Assembly: GCA_028279405.1 (NCBI GenBank)
Contig: JANQNU010000076.1
Coordinates: 37,990-101,989 of the forward strand
Source: Phycisphaerae bacterium
GTDB taxonomy: Bacteria > Planctomycetota > Phycisphaerae > UBA1845 > Fen-1342
Length of the DNA: 64,000 bases
Direction: 5' to 3'
In this document: piece by piece, positions 31,101-39,800 of the stretch
Position numbering within the stretch: the stretch's first letter is position 1
How the letters are laid out: each line of letters opens with the position of its first letter
The notes under the pieces: generated by a model
Database searches by the model: none
Seen by the model: the letters and a program-made list of their open reading frames with translations, nothing else
What the model was told of the DNA's origin: nothing
Translations under genes and position numbers: made by a program

Positions 31101-31572
31101 TCTCGGTGATGCCCGCTTCGTAGATCTGTGCGATGCCCGAGTGACGCAATCGCCCGAGCAGTTCGGCCTCCCGCTGAAATCGTCGTACGACCTCGTCGTT
31201 CGACAAGCCCGGCGGCAGCACCTTGAGCGCCACCGTCCGGCGCGGACTTTCCTGCTGGGCTTCGTACACCACCCCCATGCCACCGCGACCGATCTCGCGC
31301 ACGATCCGGTAGCGACCGATTCTTGCCAGCAGCGACCGCGACGTGCCGACCGCCAGGCGTTGTAGAATCGAATGGGCGCCGCCGTCCGAATCAGCCGCCA
31401 TCACGGCTTCGTGCGCCTCCTCATCGTGGGCGAGCAGCGAATCGACCTCCGCGCGCAGTTCGGCGTCATCCCCGCACTCCCGCAGAACGAATGCCGCGCA
31501 CTCGGCCTGAGGCAACTCGCAGGCCGCCTGGAAGATCTCCATCGCGCGCTCGAAACGTTCCGACGAAGTCAT
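28189..31572 (-). CDS. Transmembrane Ser/Thr protein kinase with C-terminal WD40 propellers
   Basis: About 1,127 residues. An N-terminal acidic helical region is followed by an active Hanks-type kinase (about 85-355): glycine loop IGRGGMGVVYEA, Lys117 in VALKVL, HRDLKPANIL with Asp218, DFGVSRS and GTIPYMSPEQV. A transmembrane helix (about 390-415, GGVAATLIVSIVGAIVATLF) is followed by about 700 residues of WD40-type repeats such as HRDAILAIAINSAGTVLATG, IGHTGRVQCLQELPDHGRLI and RGHRDTVRGLAVTPDGNTLF. The propellers would sense or scaffold partners. The start at 31572 has AGGA upstream. It is last in the minus-strand series sigma factor, TPR kinase, esterase, WD40 kinase. Confidence 0.93.
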   Translation of the reverse strand: MTSSERFERAMEIFQAACELPQAECAAFVLRECGDDAELRAEVDSLLAHDEEAHEAVMAADSDGGAHSILQRLAVGTSRSLLARIGRYRIVREIGRGGMGVVYEAQQESPRRTVALKVLPPGLSNDEVVRRFQREAELLGRLRHSGIAQIYEAGITEIGDDPSAPIEQAYFAMELVDGKPLDAFARQHTLDIHARLELCAQVCDAIHHAHERGVVHRDLKPANILVEPDGRPKVLDFGVSRSTDADVHTATLQTHVGQLVGTIPYMSPEQVNGDSSAIDARSDIYSLGVILFELLGDRLPYDIKNRSIPDAIRMIQEQEPSRLSSISRVFRGDIETIVATALEKDPDRRYPSAAAMAADLRRYMADQPLVARPASSLYQIRKFARRHKALVGGVAATLIVSIVGAIVATLFAFDARRNARVANERERVAQWESYRASLAAASAALREKDIATADRRLRAAPGSLRGWEWEHLHSRLDQSVGSVRLPEDWFEPLAVDAMRGNAIVWFDDSGGEVYIARPEARDLVVLAWDADTLAHRSSWSEPEVIAFTPSDGGLIVQSHDGTVLRSMDDGTWRRPADPLVRGGRRGFFPHRIPESVLCDVPNWLEREMDDGRAPHRVVFSADGGRVAAWGQKALSVFFRSHPGNDLALERESEGVADAVFSPDGRYLAAVRYNRSLAWHDLDNDGAVVWHRADAHRDAILAIAINSAGTVLATGGQDGVLRFWDTASGRELGAMCGHRDPILSIAFSADGQRVASCSARGLRIWRLEGLDDLDVLRGHEFFVYNLAISPDGTLLASLSRNLRIWDVLSGLPVLELPVQNGSSGPVSFAPDNRRLLAGADMLDLRTGRVLHSFEKEATRLAMAGFGPRGRFVVAGTSHDPWLFDAQDYEPIAALPGGGARWRFAQGGDLLVGPKRNTTVFYDVGRLEVVREWPYGNLGSCLIIRDETTLAAPLLGGPVSLRDISSGTEIGRMIGHTGRVQCLQELPDHGRLISGARDRTIRMWRLDTMEEVIELRGHRDTVRGLAVTPDGNTLFSASDDYTIRRWDRRPFRQQLEARLRYEEIDRRLSPSIAALFDDLGDAVRVADQVGRDESLTPRERQIALQIVLRESVSRRASNPESANAAANHR

Positions 31573-31742
31573 GCCGCGGTCCTGATGCACAGTCGAAAGA
31601 ACTGCCGGGGACTGCGAGGTCGCACGTACAACCGCCCGGCTGGCCCCGCAATCTCTCGGGCCTCAGCAGCCCGAATTCGATTCGTCAGCATATCGCTGTT
31701 GTGTTCCGCAATTCGCGTCCGACATTCATATCCACCCCACAG

Positions 31743-33296
31743 CTACTCGGCGGACCATATCGCATCGTAGAGGTCGCAGGCCGCGCTGCGCCACGCCTGA
31801 CCGACACGAATGTCGTCATCGAGTATCAGAAACCGGTCCGACTTCGCCTCATATCCAGGCCAAGCCGGCAAGCCGTCCGCGTTTGGATCACCATTCCGGC
31901 AGAACGCGATCCAATACGCGCGCAGTCGGCGTGCAAGCCTCATGTCCACTTCATGATACCGTTCGCCGAGTTCCACCCGCCCGAACAAGTAGGCGACTTC
32001 GGCACCGTGAAAACTGCCCATTCGTAGCGATTCGCCAAAAGGCGAGACGCGCGTGAATCGATAGCGCCAGGTCGGGGCCATTCGCGAGGCACTGCGCGCT
32101 ACGGCCCGAGCATGGGCGGCATACCCGTCATTCCCACACCGGACCTGCATGGTTCGCGCCTCCGCAGGCGTCGTGGCGGAATACACGGCGAGCGCCGCTT
32201 GTGCCTCGCCTTCGAAACGACGTTCGATCCATGCGCGATACTCGTCCAAGTCCTTGACGCCGTCGCGCATGAGGAACATGGATACCTCATCGGCGGTTGC
32301 GCCAACGAGCACCGGAACCGGGAACTGCTTTCCTTTCTGGAACACCGTTCCCGGCGATTGCTCGAGAAACACACCGTCCTGACACAGGTTGAATCGCCCG
32401 TGTTTCCGCTGCGTCTCCCGCCAGGCGGCAACCAACTCTTGTACGGGCACCGCTCGCAAGGCGGCCAGTGCCTGGTCATCATCGCCCTTGATACCCAGTT
32501 CCTCGGCAAAGGCCAATCCGTATGGTTCCGCTCCCGGCCTGCCGTCACGGTCCCTGAGCGGCCTCAGGTTCCCTGCAGCGCCGCCGCTTTGCACGATCGC
32601 TTTGTGAAACAGCCCTCGCGCTCGCTTCGAACACATCAACGCGGTAACGGCGGATCCGCCGGCCGACTGGCCCGCGATCGTGACGTTCCCGGGGTCACCG
32701 CCAAATGCCCGAGCGTTGTCGCGGACCCACTCTAGCGCAAGCACCAAATCAGACAACGCCTGGTTGCCGGAGGCCCCGTACTCGGCGCTCAGCGCCGGAT
32801 GCGCGAGGAATCCCAACGCCCCGAGCCGGTAATTGGGCACGATCACGCACAGCCCTTCTTGCGCCAGGACGCTCCCGTCATAGTTGGGACTCATCGCCGT
32901 GCCGCTCACGAACGCGCCGCCGTGAATCCAGAAAAATACCGGTGCGAGTTCGTCTGACTTGCGGGCCGCCGAATAGACGTTCAGGTACAGACAGTCTTCG
33001 CCACGCTCGCCGATGTTCTGGTAGCTGCGAGGTTGTGCCTGCACGGCTGCGAGGGAGTATCGTTGCGTGTTTCGAACCTCACGCCAGGGCTTCGGTCGCG
33101 TAGCGGGTGCCCATCGTCTGGCGCCGACAGGTGGTTCGGCGTAGGGGACGCCCAGAAACGCCCGGATACCGTGATCGGCGTGAGACCGTCCGAGAACCGG
33201 ACCGTTCGCAGTATCGACCCGGATTGCATCTTTCCCGCCATCTGCCGACGCTGAACTCAGGATCGCGGCGAGCGCAACGATCGCGAGAACCCTCAT
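31743..33296 (-). CDS. Type-B carboxylesterase, exported
   Basis: About 517 residues of the alpha/beta-hydrolase carboxylesterase/cholinesterase family. The signal peptide is RVLAIVALAAILSSASADG. Family signatures are RAFLGVPYAEPPVGARRW, EDCLYLNVY, the oxyanion loop WIHGGAF, and the nucleophile Ser211 in AGQSAGGSA (Gln replaces the usual Glu). The catalytic His is probably in FHGAEVAYLFG. It hydrolyses carboxylic esters in the periplasm or outside; the substrate is unknown. Two ATGs lie six bases apart; the second (33296) is correctly spaced from the Shine-Dalgarno. It lies between the two kinase genes on the same strand. Confidence 0.92.
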   Translation of the reverse strand: MRVLAIVALAAILSSASADGGKDAIRVDTANGPVLGRSHADHGIRAFLGVPYAEPPVGARRWAPATRPKPWREVRNTQRYSLAAVQAQPRSYQNIGERGEDCLYLNVYSAARKSDELAPVFFWIHGGAFVSGTAMSPNYDGSVLAQEGLCVIVPNYRLGALGFLAHPALSAEYGASGNQALSDLVLALEWVRDNARAFGGDPGNVTIAGQSAGGSAVTALMCSKRARGLFHKAIVQSGGAAGNLRPLRDRDGRPGAEPYGLAFAEELGIKGDDDQALAALRAVPVQELVAAWRETQRKHGRFNLCQDGVFLEQSPGTVFQKGKQFPVPVLVGATADEVSMFLMRDGVKDLDEYRAWIERRFEGEAQAALAVYSATTPAEARTMQVRCGNDGYAAHARAVARSASRMAPTWRYRFTRVSPFGESLRMGSFHGAEVAYLFGRVELGERYHEVDMRLARRLRAYWIAFCRNGDPNADGLPAWPGYEAKSDRFLILDDDIRVGQAWRSAACDLYDAIWSAE

Positions 33297-33303
33297 GCGC
33301 ATA

Positions 33304-33310
33304 CTCCTTT
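33304..33310 (-). promoter_or_regulatory. Ribosome-binding site that decides the esterase start
   Basis: AAAGGAG on the minus strand lies one base before an ATG at 33302, too close, and seven bases before the ATG at 33296, the normal distance. It therefore selects the second ATG. Confidence 0.75.
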
Positions 33311-33440
33311 GATCATTGGAAGCACGTGCCTGCCGGAGACAAAGCACTCCGTCGTCACGTCCCAAACTCGATCGACCGCCGTTCTGTATCCTATCGCGAA
33401 CAAGACGAACCTGGCAGGAGAGCCGTAGCCGAATGCGGCG

Positions 33441-36104
33441 TCACGGGCCCGACCGCCACTGCTCCGCCTGTTCGGGCTTGCCCCAGGCGTCGTACAACAT
33501 CGCGAGCGCCTTGCGCGCACCGGCACGCATGGCCGGTTTCGCATCCACTGCTGATACCGCCTTGAGCAACAGTGGTTCCGCCTGCGCGTAGAGTCCGGCG
33601 TGCAAGTAAATGCGCGCGAGGAAAAACTGCGTCTCAGCCAGCCGGAGCCCCCCCATCGATTTCGATTCAAGGGTGCTCAGCATTTGCTGGCCCAATTCAA
33701 TCGCGGCGTCGTGCCGATCCTGACGCCCGTAGAAATTCAGCAGGTCCAGCTCCGCGTACCAAGTGCCGGCAGCATCGGGCCCCTGAACCCGTCGATACAA
33801 CTCGACCGATTCGAGAAGCGCCTTTTCCGTGGCTTCATGATCGTCCGTTTTCTGGAGAATCCTGCTGCGGGCGTACGTCAGAAACACCGTCGACGGAGAC
33901 GTTTCGCCGTGGGCGGCGTTCGACTGTGCGAGGCCCTTGTCAACCATCGCCAGCGCCGCGTCAATCTCTCCGGTCTTCGCCAGCGACCGCGAGAGATTGT
34001 TCACCGTCAACAACGTTTGCCGATGCGCGGCCCCCAGCACACGCAACTGCCCGGCATACACCCGCTGAAGCATAGATACCGCCTTGGCCGTCTGCCGAGT
34101 GGCTCGATAGTGCGTTCCCAGGTTCGCCATCAGCAGCAGCGTTTCCGGATGCTCGTCGCCCCGAACGGCGATGGACCGCTCGATCAGATCGAGGTAGAAC
34201 GCTTCCGCATCCTCGTGCCCGGCAACGGAGAGATGCTCTGCCAGGACACTCTTCACATCGAGAACTTCCGACGCGTCCGGACCATGCTCGGCCTGCAGTA
34301 ACCGGATCGCTTCTCGCAAGTCCGAAGCGGCCTCTTCCAGCCGCCCAAGTCGATTGACCGCGAGGGCGCGGAGCGACAGGGCCTCTCCCCGCGAAACCGA
34401 TTCCGTCTCCGATTCGTCCACATCAGCGAGCATCGCATCGATCTGGCGGACGACGCCCTCGTGATCATCATTGTAGAAGCCCACTCGCGCGAGCCCGTAG
34501 CGCGTGCGCAGGATATCGGCCCTCTCCGCCTCGGGCGACGCTTCCCATATCGCGAGAGCGCCATTCAATTGCTCTCCGGCAAGCTCCAGTTCGCCCAACG
34601 AGAGGTACATCAATCCCATCGTGTGGCGAATACGCGCCTCCAGCAGCGGGCGATCACCGAAGCGCTCCTGGATTTCCCGCCGAGATGCATCGGCCATTTC
34701 ACGAACGGTGACGTCCTTGCCCGCAGCCTCCGGCGTCGCATCCTCGAGCATGTCGGTAAAGAAGGCCGTGACCGCCTCGGACGCCTCCAGTGCAGCCTGT
34801 TTCGCGTCGCGCTCGTTGGTCACTGTAACGAGCAGCGCCACTGTCGTAGCCAGTCCGGCAACGAGTGTGAACAACGCCAGGGAAAGTGCCGCCACCAGCG
34901 CCCGATTGCGACGGGCAAACTTTCGCAGGTGATACATCGCGTTCGCGGGCCGCGCCATGATTGGCTGATCGTTGATGAAGCGGCGCAGGTCGGCGGCCAT
35001 CTCCGTAGCGGAAGCATAGCGCTGCTGGGGTTCTTTCGCGATGGCTTTCGAGACGATCGTCTCGACGTCGCCGCGCAGCCGCGCGTCGATCGAACCGAGC
35101 CGCGGCGGGCTGTCATCGCGGATCATCCGCGCCACCTCCGCCATCGATCGGCCAGTCAGATCGAACGGGAGTCGCCCGGTCAGCAACTGCCACAGCACAA
35201 TACCGAGTGCATAGATGTCACATCGCGTGTCGAGCCGCGCAGCGTCCCCGGCGATCTGCTCGGGGCTCATATAGGCAAACGTTCCGACGAGCTGACCGAC
35301 GCTGGTCTGCAGCGTCGTCAGTTGCAGGTCGTTGTCGCTGACGCGGGCCACACCGAAGTCGAGCACTTTCGGCTGACCGATCTCGTCGATCAAGCGCGCG
35401 GCGCTCGAGCCCGACGTGCCGGTCTCAGCCTCGACGACAAGGATGTTCGGCGGCTTGAGATCGCGATGGATCACACCCTTCTGGTGGGCGTGTTGAACCG
35501 CATCGCAAACGCGCGCCACCAGCTCCAGACGCTGTCGAATGTCGAAACCGCGGTTGTTGGCGTGCATCGTGATGCGCTCGCCGTTGATGAACTCCATCGC
35601 AAAGAACGGCTGACGTCGACCATCAACCGCCACAGTCCCCGACTCGTAGATATGCGCGATACCGGGGTGCTGCAACAACCCGAGAACCTGCGACTCGCGG
35701 TGTAGCCGCTCGGTAAACTGGCCCTCGCCCAAGCCCGGACGAACCATCTTGAGCGCGACGCGGCGTTTCGGGTTTTCCTGCTCCGCCTCGTATACGGCGC
35801 CCATCCCGCCATATCCGATCTGTCGGATGATCCGGTAACCCCCGATCTGCCGCGGCAGTTCCTCCCCGGACGGCTCATCCGCGCGCAGATCCGATGCCAG
35901 CAAGCCCATGCCCTTGCCCTGCCCGAGCAGACCGTCGTCGGCGTCCCCTTCGCTATCGTGTTCCAGTAGTGACTCGATTTCATGCTGCAGCTCGGCGTCC
36001 GGACCGCAGGCCTCCTTCAGGAAGCCCGGGCGCTCCTCCGCCGACAGCCTGCACGCCTGCTCGAACAGATCAACCACGCGCTGATACCGCTCGGGCGAAA
36101 TCAT
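33441..36104 (-). CDS. Transmembrane Ser/Thr protein kinase with TPR sensor region
   Basis: 887 residues. The N-terminal helical segment is followed by an active kinase (about 85-365): IGYGGMGAVYEAEQ, Lys119 in VALKMVRPG, HRDLKPPNIL with Asp215, DFGVARVS and GTFAYMSPEQI. Between HRDLKPPNIL and DFG there is a short Ser/Gly-rich insertion (ETGTSGSSAARLIDE). A transmembrane helix (about 400-425) precedes about 450 residues of tetratricopeptide repeats. These include HTMGLMYLSLGELELAGEQL, LLMANLGTHYRATRQTAKAV and TVNNLSRSLAKTGEID, likely protein-interaction surfaces outside the membrane. Its ATG overlaps the stop of the sigma factor gene by four bases, so the two are translationally coupled, a common planctomycete arrangement. 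Confidence 0.94.
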   Translation of the reverse strand: MISPERYQRVVDLFEQACRLSAEERPGFLKEACGPDAELQHEIESLLEHDSEGDADDGLLGQGKGMGLLASDLRADEPSGEELPRQIGGYRIIRQIGYGGMGAVYEAEQENPKRRVALKMVRPGLGEGQFTERLHRESQVLGLLQHPGIAHIYESGTVAVDGRRQPFFAMEFINGERITMHANNRGFDIRQRLELVARVCDAVQHAHQKGVIHRDLKPPNILVVEAETGTSGSSAARLIDEIGQPKVLDFGVARVSDNDLQLTTLQTSVGQLVGTFAYMSPEQIAGDAARLDTRCDIYALGIVLWQLLTGRLPFDLTGRSMAEVARMIRDDSPPRLGSIDARLRGDVETIVSKAIAKEPQQRYASATEMAADLRRFINDQPIMARPANAMYHLRKFARRNRALVAALSLALFTLVAGLATTVALLVTVTNERDAKQAALEASEAVTAFFTDMLEDATPEAAGKDVTVREMADASRREIQERFGDRPLLEARIRHTMGLMYLSLGELELAGEQLNGALAIWEASPEAERADILRTRYGLARVGFYNDDHEGVVRQIDAMLADVDESETESVSRGEALSLRALAVNRLGRLEEAASDLREAIRLLQAEHGPDASEVLDVKSVLAEHLSVAGHEDAEAFYLDLIERSIAVRGDEHPETLLLMANLGTHYRATRQTAKAVSMLQRVYAGQLRVLGAAHRQTLLTVNNLSRSLAKTGEIDAALAMVDKGLAQSNAAHGETSPSTVFLTYARSRILQKTDDHEATEKALLESVELYRRVQGPDAAGTWYAELDLLNFYGRQDRHDAAIELGQQMLSTLESKSMGGLRLAETQFFLARIYLHAGLYAQAEPLLLKAVSAVDAKPAMRAGARKALAMLYDAWGKPEQAEQWRSGP

Positions 36105-36700
36105 CGCCGCTCCATCCCGCGCAGTTCGCGATTGAGCCAGGCCCGCGCAACGCGCCAGTCGTTTTCGACAGTCGCCGCCGACACGTCGAGTACCTGTGCC
36201 GTCTCGTCGATGGTCAGACCTCCGAAGTAGCGAAGCTCCACCATCCGGGCCTGTCGCGGCGAAAGCTGCGACAGTCGCTCCAGTGCCTCGTCAAGGGCCT
36301 CGAGGTCGATCGTCGACTTGTTCGTCGGCGTTACCATCCAGTCAAGCGGAACGCGCCGGGCATCGCCGCCGCGCTTGGCTGTTTTGCGCCGCCGGGCACG
36401 ATCGTGGAGAATCTGGCGCATCGCCGTCGCGGCCACCGCGCAAAAATGAACGCGGCCATTCCAATCGCGGCTCGGCGCATTCACGAGCTTCAGGTACGCC
36501 TCGTGCACCAGCGCCGTGGGCTGCAGCGTGTTGTCGGCCGGCTGACCGCGAAAATAGGAGCCGGCAATCGCGCGCAGCTGCTCGTAGACCAGCGGCAGCA
36601 GTTCGCCGGCGGTCGCCGAATCACCATCACTGACGCGCATGAGCAATCGCGTGATCTCGTGCGCATTCGCAGTTGGCACACTCTCGTCGGTGGGTTCCAT
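36101..36700 (-). CDS. ECF-family RNA polymerase sigma factor (planctomycete type)
   Basis: A 199-residue sigma-70 of the extracytoplasmic-function group. Region 2 is visible as LLPLVYEQLRAIAGSYFRG, TLQPTALVHEAYLKLV and VHFCAVAATAMRQILHDRAR. Region 4 has LSPRQARMVELRYFGGLTID followed by ETAQVLDVSAATVENDWRVA, a helix-turn-helix. The form matches the subfamily often encoded next to Ser/Thr kinases in planctomycetes, where the kinase is thought to control the sigma factor. It is divergent from the first giant lipoprotein gene with 176 bases between, so it may drive that gene; this is inference. Confidence 0.94.
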   Translation of the reverse strand: MEPTDESVPTANAHEITRLLMRVSDGDSATAGELLPLVYEQLRAIAGSYFRGQPADNTLQPTALVHEAYLKLVNAPSRDWNGRVHFCAVAATAMRQILHDRARRRKTAKRGGDARRVPLDWMVTPTNKSTIDLEALDEALERLSQLSPRQARMVELRYFGGLTIDETAQVLDVSAATVENDWRVARAWLNRELRGMERR

Positions 36701-36750
36701 ATCGACGCATTGTAACCCCTCGGCACGGCAACCCTAACCCGATTCAGGAA

Positions 36751-36876
36751 ATCGACTTACAAGAAAATCGCACCGAAACCAAGGAATCTGCACGCCGCCT
36801 GCGTTTACGGGCTGAACGGGCACTTATGGAGCACACCGCCCGGATTTTCACACCAGTTCAACCCAAGGAGACACCC
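36751..36876 (+). promoter_or_regulatory. Conserved leader of giant lipoprotein A
   Basis: These 126 bases align with the leader of the second lipoprotein gene (41680-41806). Shared strings include ACCAAGGAA, TGCGTTTACGGG and the Shine-Dalgarno AAGGAGACA eight to ten bases before the ATG. Conservation of untranslated DNA suggests the promoter or leader was copied with the gene. Confidence 0.6.
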
Positions 36877-39800
36877 ATGCGGCGTAATGAAACGAGCCCC
36901 CAGCAGCCACCCAGACGAAGAATGCGCGGCCGACGGGCAGTCATGCTCGTCCCATTCGTCATCGCAGGCCTCGCGGGCTGCATGCCCGACGCACCGACGT
37001 CCGTCACCGATATCGATCAAATCGAAGAAACCCTGGCCCGGAAGACGGGCACGATGCAGCTAAATAGCGTTCTACCCGCAATGGGCCCCGTCGACGAAGA
37101 GACGATTGTCCTGCTGCGTGGCACCGGCTTTACGGATGGCATGACGGTTCACTTCGGTGACCAGGAAGCCGCGGCGGTCCAGGTCATCGACGAAAACCGG
37201 GCCACGGCACAGGTACCTCAGAACGGCTCCGGGGCAGTCGACGTCCGAATCGCCGGCGACCACGGCGACGCCGTCGCTCCCGACGGCTTCACCTGGTTCT
37301 TGCTCGGACCGGAAGACGGAACCGATACTGACGGTGACGGCCTGACCGACCACCAGGAACTCAAGGGCTGGACGATCAAGGTCGACGTGCTGGGCTGGGG
37401 ACTGGATTCGGGCCACGTGACCAACGTCTCGATTCCGACGCCGATCTGGGCTGACACCCCGAGCGGCGACATCGTCGTCGTGTATACCGCACGCAGCGAC
37501 ATCAACAATCCGGACACCGACGGCGACGGTCTTGGTGATCTCGATGAGTTCTTCGTGCGTGCGGACCCGGTCCTTCGCGATACCGACAGCGATGGCCTGT
37601 GGGACGGCGAAGAGTGGTTCCGCTGGCTGACGAGCCCGGTCAGCGTCGACACCGACGGTGACGCGCGTAGCCCGGACGTTTCGTCCACCTTTGCTACCCT
37701 GCCGCCGAATCCGAGCCTGTTCGACGGTGCCGAGCTCTACACCAGTAGTCAACTCGCGCTCGAGCCGAGTGCGCGCGGCCAGATCAAACTCAACGCGACC
37801 TCCCCGACGCTCGACGACACCGACGGCGACAGCGTACGCGACACTGACGAGATCGACACGCCGGTGCGTGTGCCGTGGCTGGCGGACATGCCGCAGCTGC
37901 GGTTCGAGATCGTCGACGACATCGATGTTCGTCTGGACGTCGAGTATGCGGAAGAAGTGGGCACGACCACGGCCTTCGAAACGTCGCTTGCAATCGGCCA
38001 GTCCCGCACCCTGTCGCAATCGCAGTCGAACACCGTCTCCGCGAGCGTGACGGTCGGTGGTGAGGTCAACTTCAGCCCGACGGAATTGGGCGGAAGTGCT
38101 TCAGTGGAGGTGACCGCCGGGTTCGAGCAGTCCTTTGAGACGACGCGAGAGTCGTCGATCTCGGCCGAGCGGACTTTCACGGAGTTGCAGGAGCGGTCGC
38201 GGACCAACACCGAAACGGCCGCTACCGGTTCGATCAACACCGGCGTTCGGATCAGCAACGTCGGCAACATCACGGTGCAATTGATCGACATGGTTCACAC
38301 CATCCGTCAGTGGCAGCCCAATCCCAACGCCGATCTCGTTGACATGGATCCCGGCAGCTACCAGACGCTCGCGGCGCTGGCGCCCGATCTCGGCCCGGGG
38401 TTGACACTTGCGCCGGGCGCTGACTCGGGTGTCCTGCTGGCCGAAGCGACCGACCTGAATCCTGACCGCGTTCGCGCGCTGCTGAGCCGACCGGACGCAC
38501 TGCAAATCGAGCCGGTCGCGTTCGAACTCATCAACGAGCAAGGCATCAACTTCGCCTTCATCGACGAAGTGACGCAGGCCCGCACGGCGCGCATCAGCAT
38601 CGACTACGGCGACGGCACGTTCGAAGAGTTTCGTGTCGCCACCAACATCGACCGCAACGCTGACAGCACGTACAAGGGAATCACGCTGGCGCGTGCCCTG
38701 GACATGACCGTCGGTGCGAGCAACTGGGAGACGGTCACGACGATCGACCCGTGCAGCGGAATCCCGCAAGAGCTGATCTTCAATGGTAGTTTCGAGCTGC
38801 CGGACAATGACCAGGGCCAGGGCGGTGCCCCCACCGGCTGGACGGTTCGCTTCCCCGATGGAGTCGATGAGACCCAGGACATCTTCGTCGAAGAGAGAAC
38901 CTCTCCCCCCGCCCCCGTCGGCGACCAGTGGGCTCGAATGGTCCTCGGCACCACTTCGAATCCTCCCAGCCGCGTCGCGATGTATCAGCAGATCGGCACC
39001 GCGCAATCCGAAGCGATGAGCTATGACTACACCCACCTGGTCCGATGGCTTGGAACCCCGTCCGATCCGCAGGAATTCACATACGACGTGAGTCTCTGGC
39101 AAGGCGAGCCGGGAACCCCCGGCGCAACGCAGCTAATCAGCGATCAGCACATCATCGGTGACAGCCCGGCGGCGACGCAGGTGTCTGGATCGCTTGGCTA
39201 CGCTGCGCAGATGGTCACGCCTGGCGAACCGATCTACATCGAGGTGCTCGGTTACGGTGCGACGGCCCCGAGTATCGGCGCTTCGCTGTTGTTCGACGGC
39301 TTCGACGTCACTCCTGACGTGCCGATGATCGATGTGATCTCACGCGTCCGTCATGCCAGCTACGATCTGGATACGCCGCAGTTCTGGGCTATCTTCCTTT
39401 CAGGCGAGCAAGCCTCCGCGGCCGGCGGCCTGACCAATGTCGTGCTGAAGGCCGGCGATACGGCACTGCTATCCCTGACACGTGACAACGACAGCGACGG
39501 TCTGTTTGCCGCACAAGAGCAACAGTACGGTTCGTCTGACGAAAGCGCCGATAGCGATGGCGACGGTCTGACCGATGGCGAAGAAGCGGCCCGCGTTTAC
39601 CGCAACGGGTTGTGCGACACGGCCTTCGGCGGCTGGAACGTGGAAGTCACCGACCGCGCCGGCGTGATGTCCACCTATCGCGTCTACTCGGACCCGCGCG
39701 TGGTCGACTCCGACAACGACAACGTCACGGACGATCAGGAGAAAGCCCGGAGAACCGATCCGAATTTGGCTGATACGGACAACGACAACCTGCCGGATGA

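Noticed and set aside
36673..36876. 68-residue extension of lipoprotein A
   Set aside because: The ATG at 36877 has AAGGAG and gives a proper lipoprotein signal; the upstream DNA overlaps the sigma gene and matches the untranslated leader of paralogue B.
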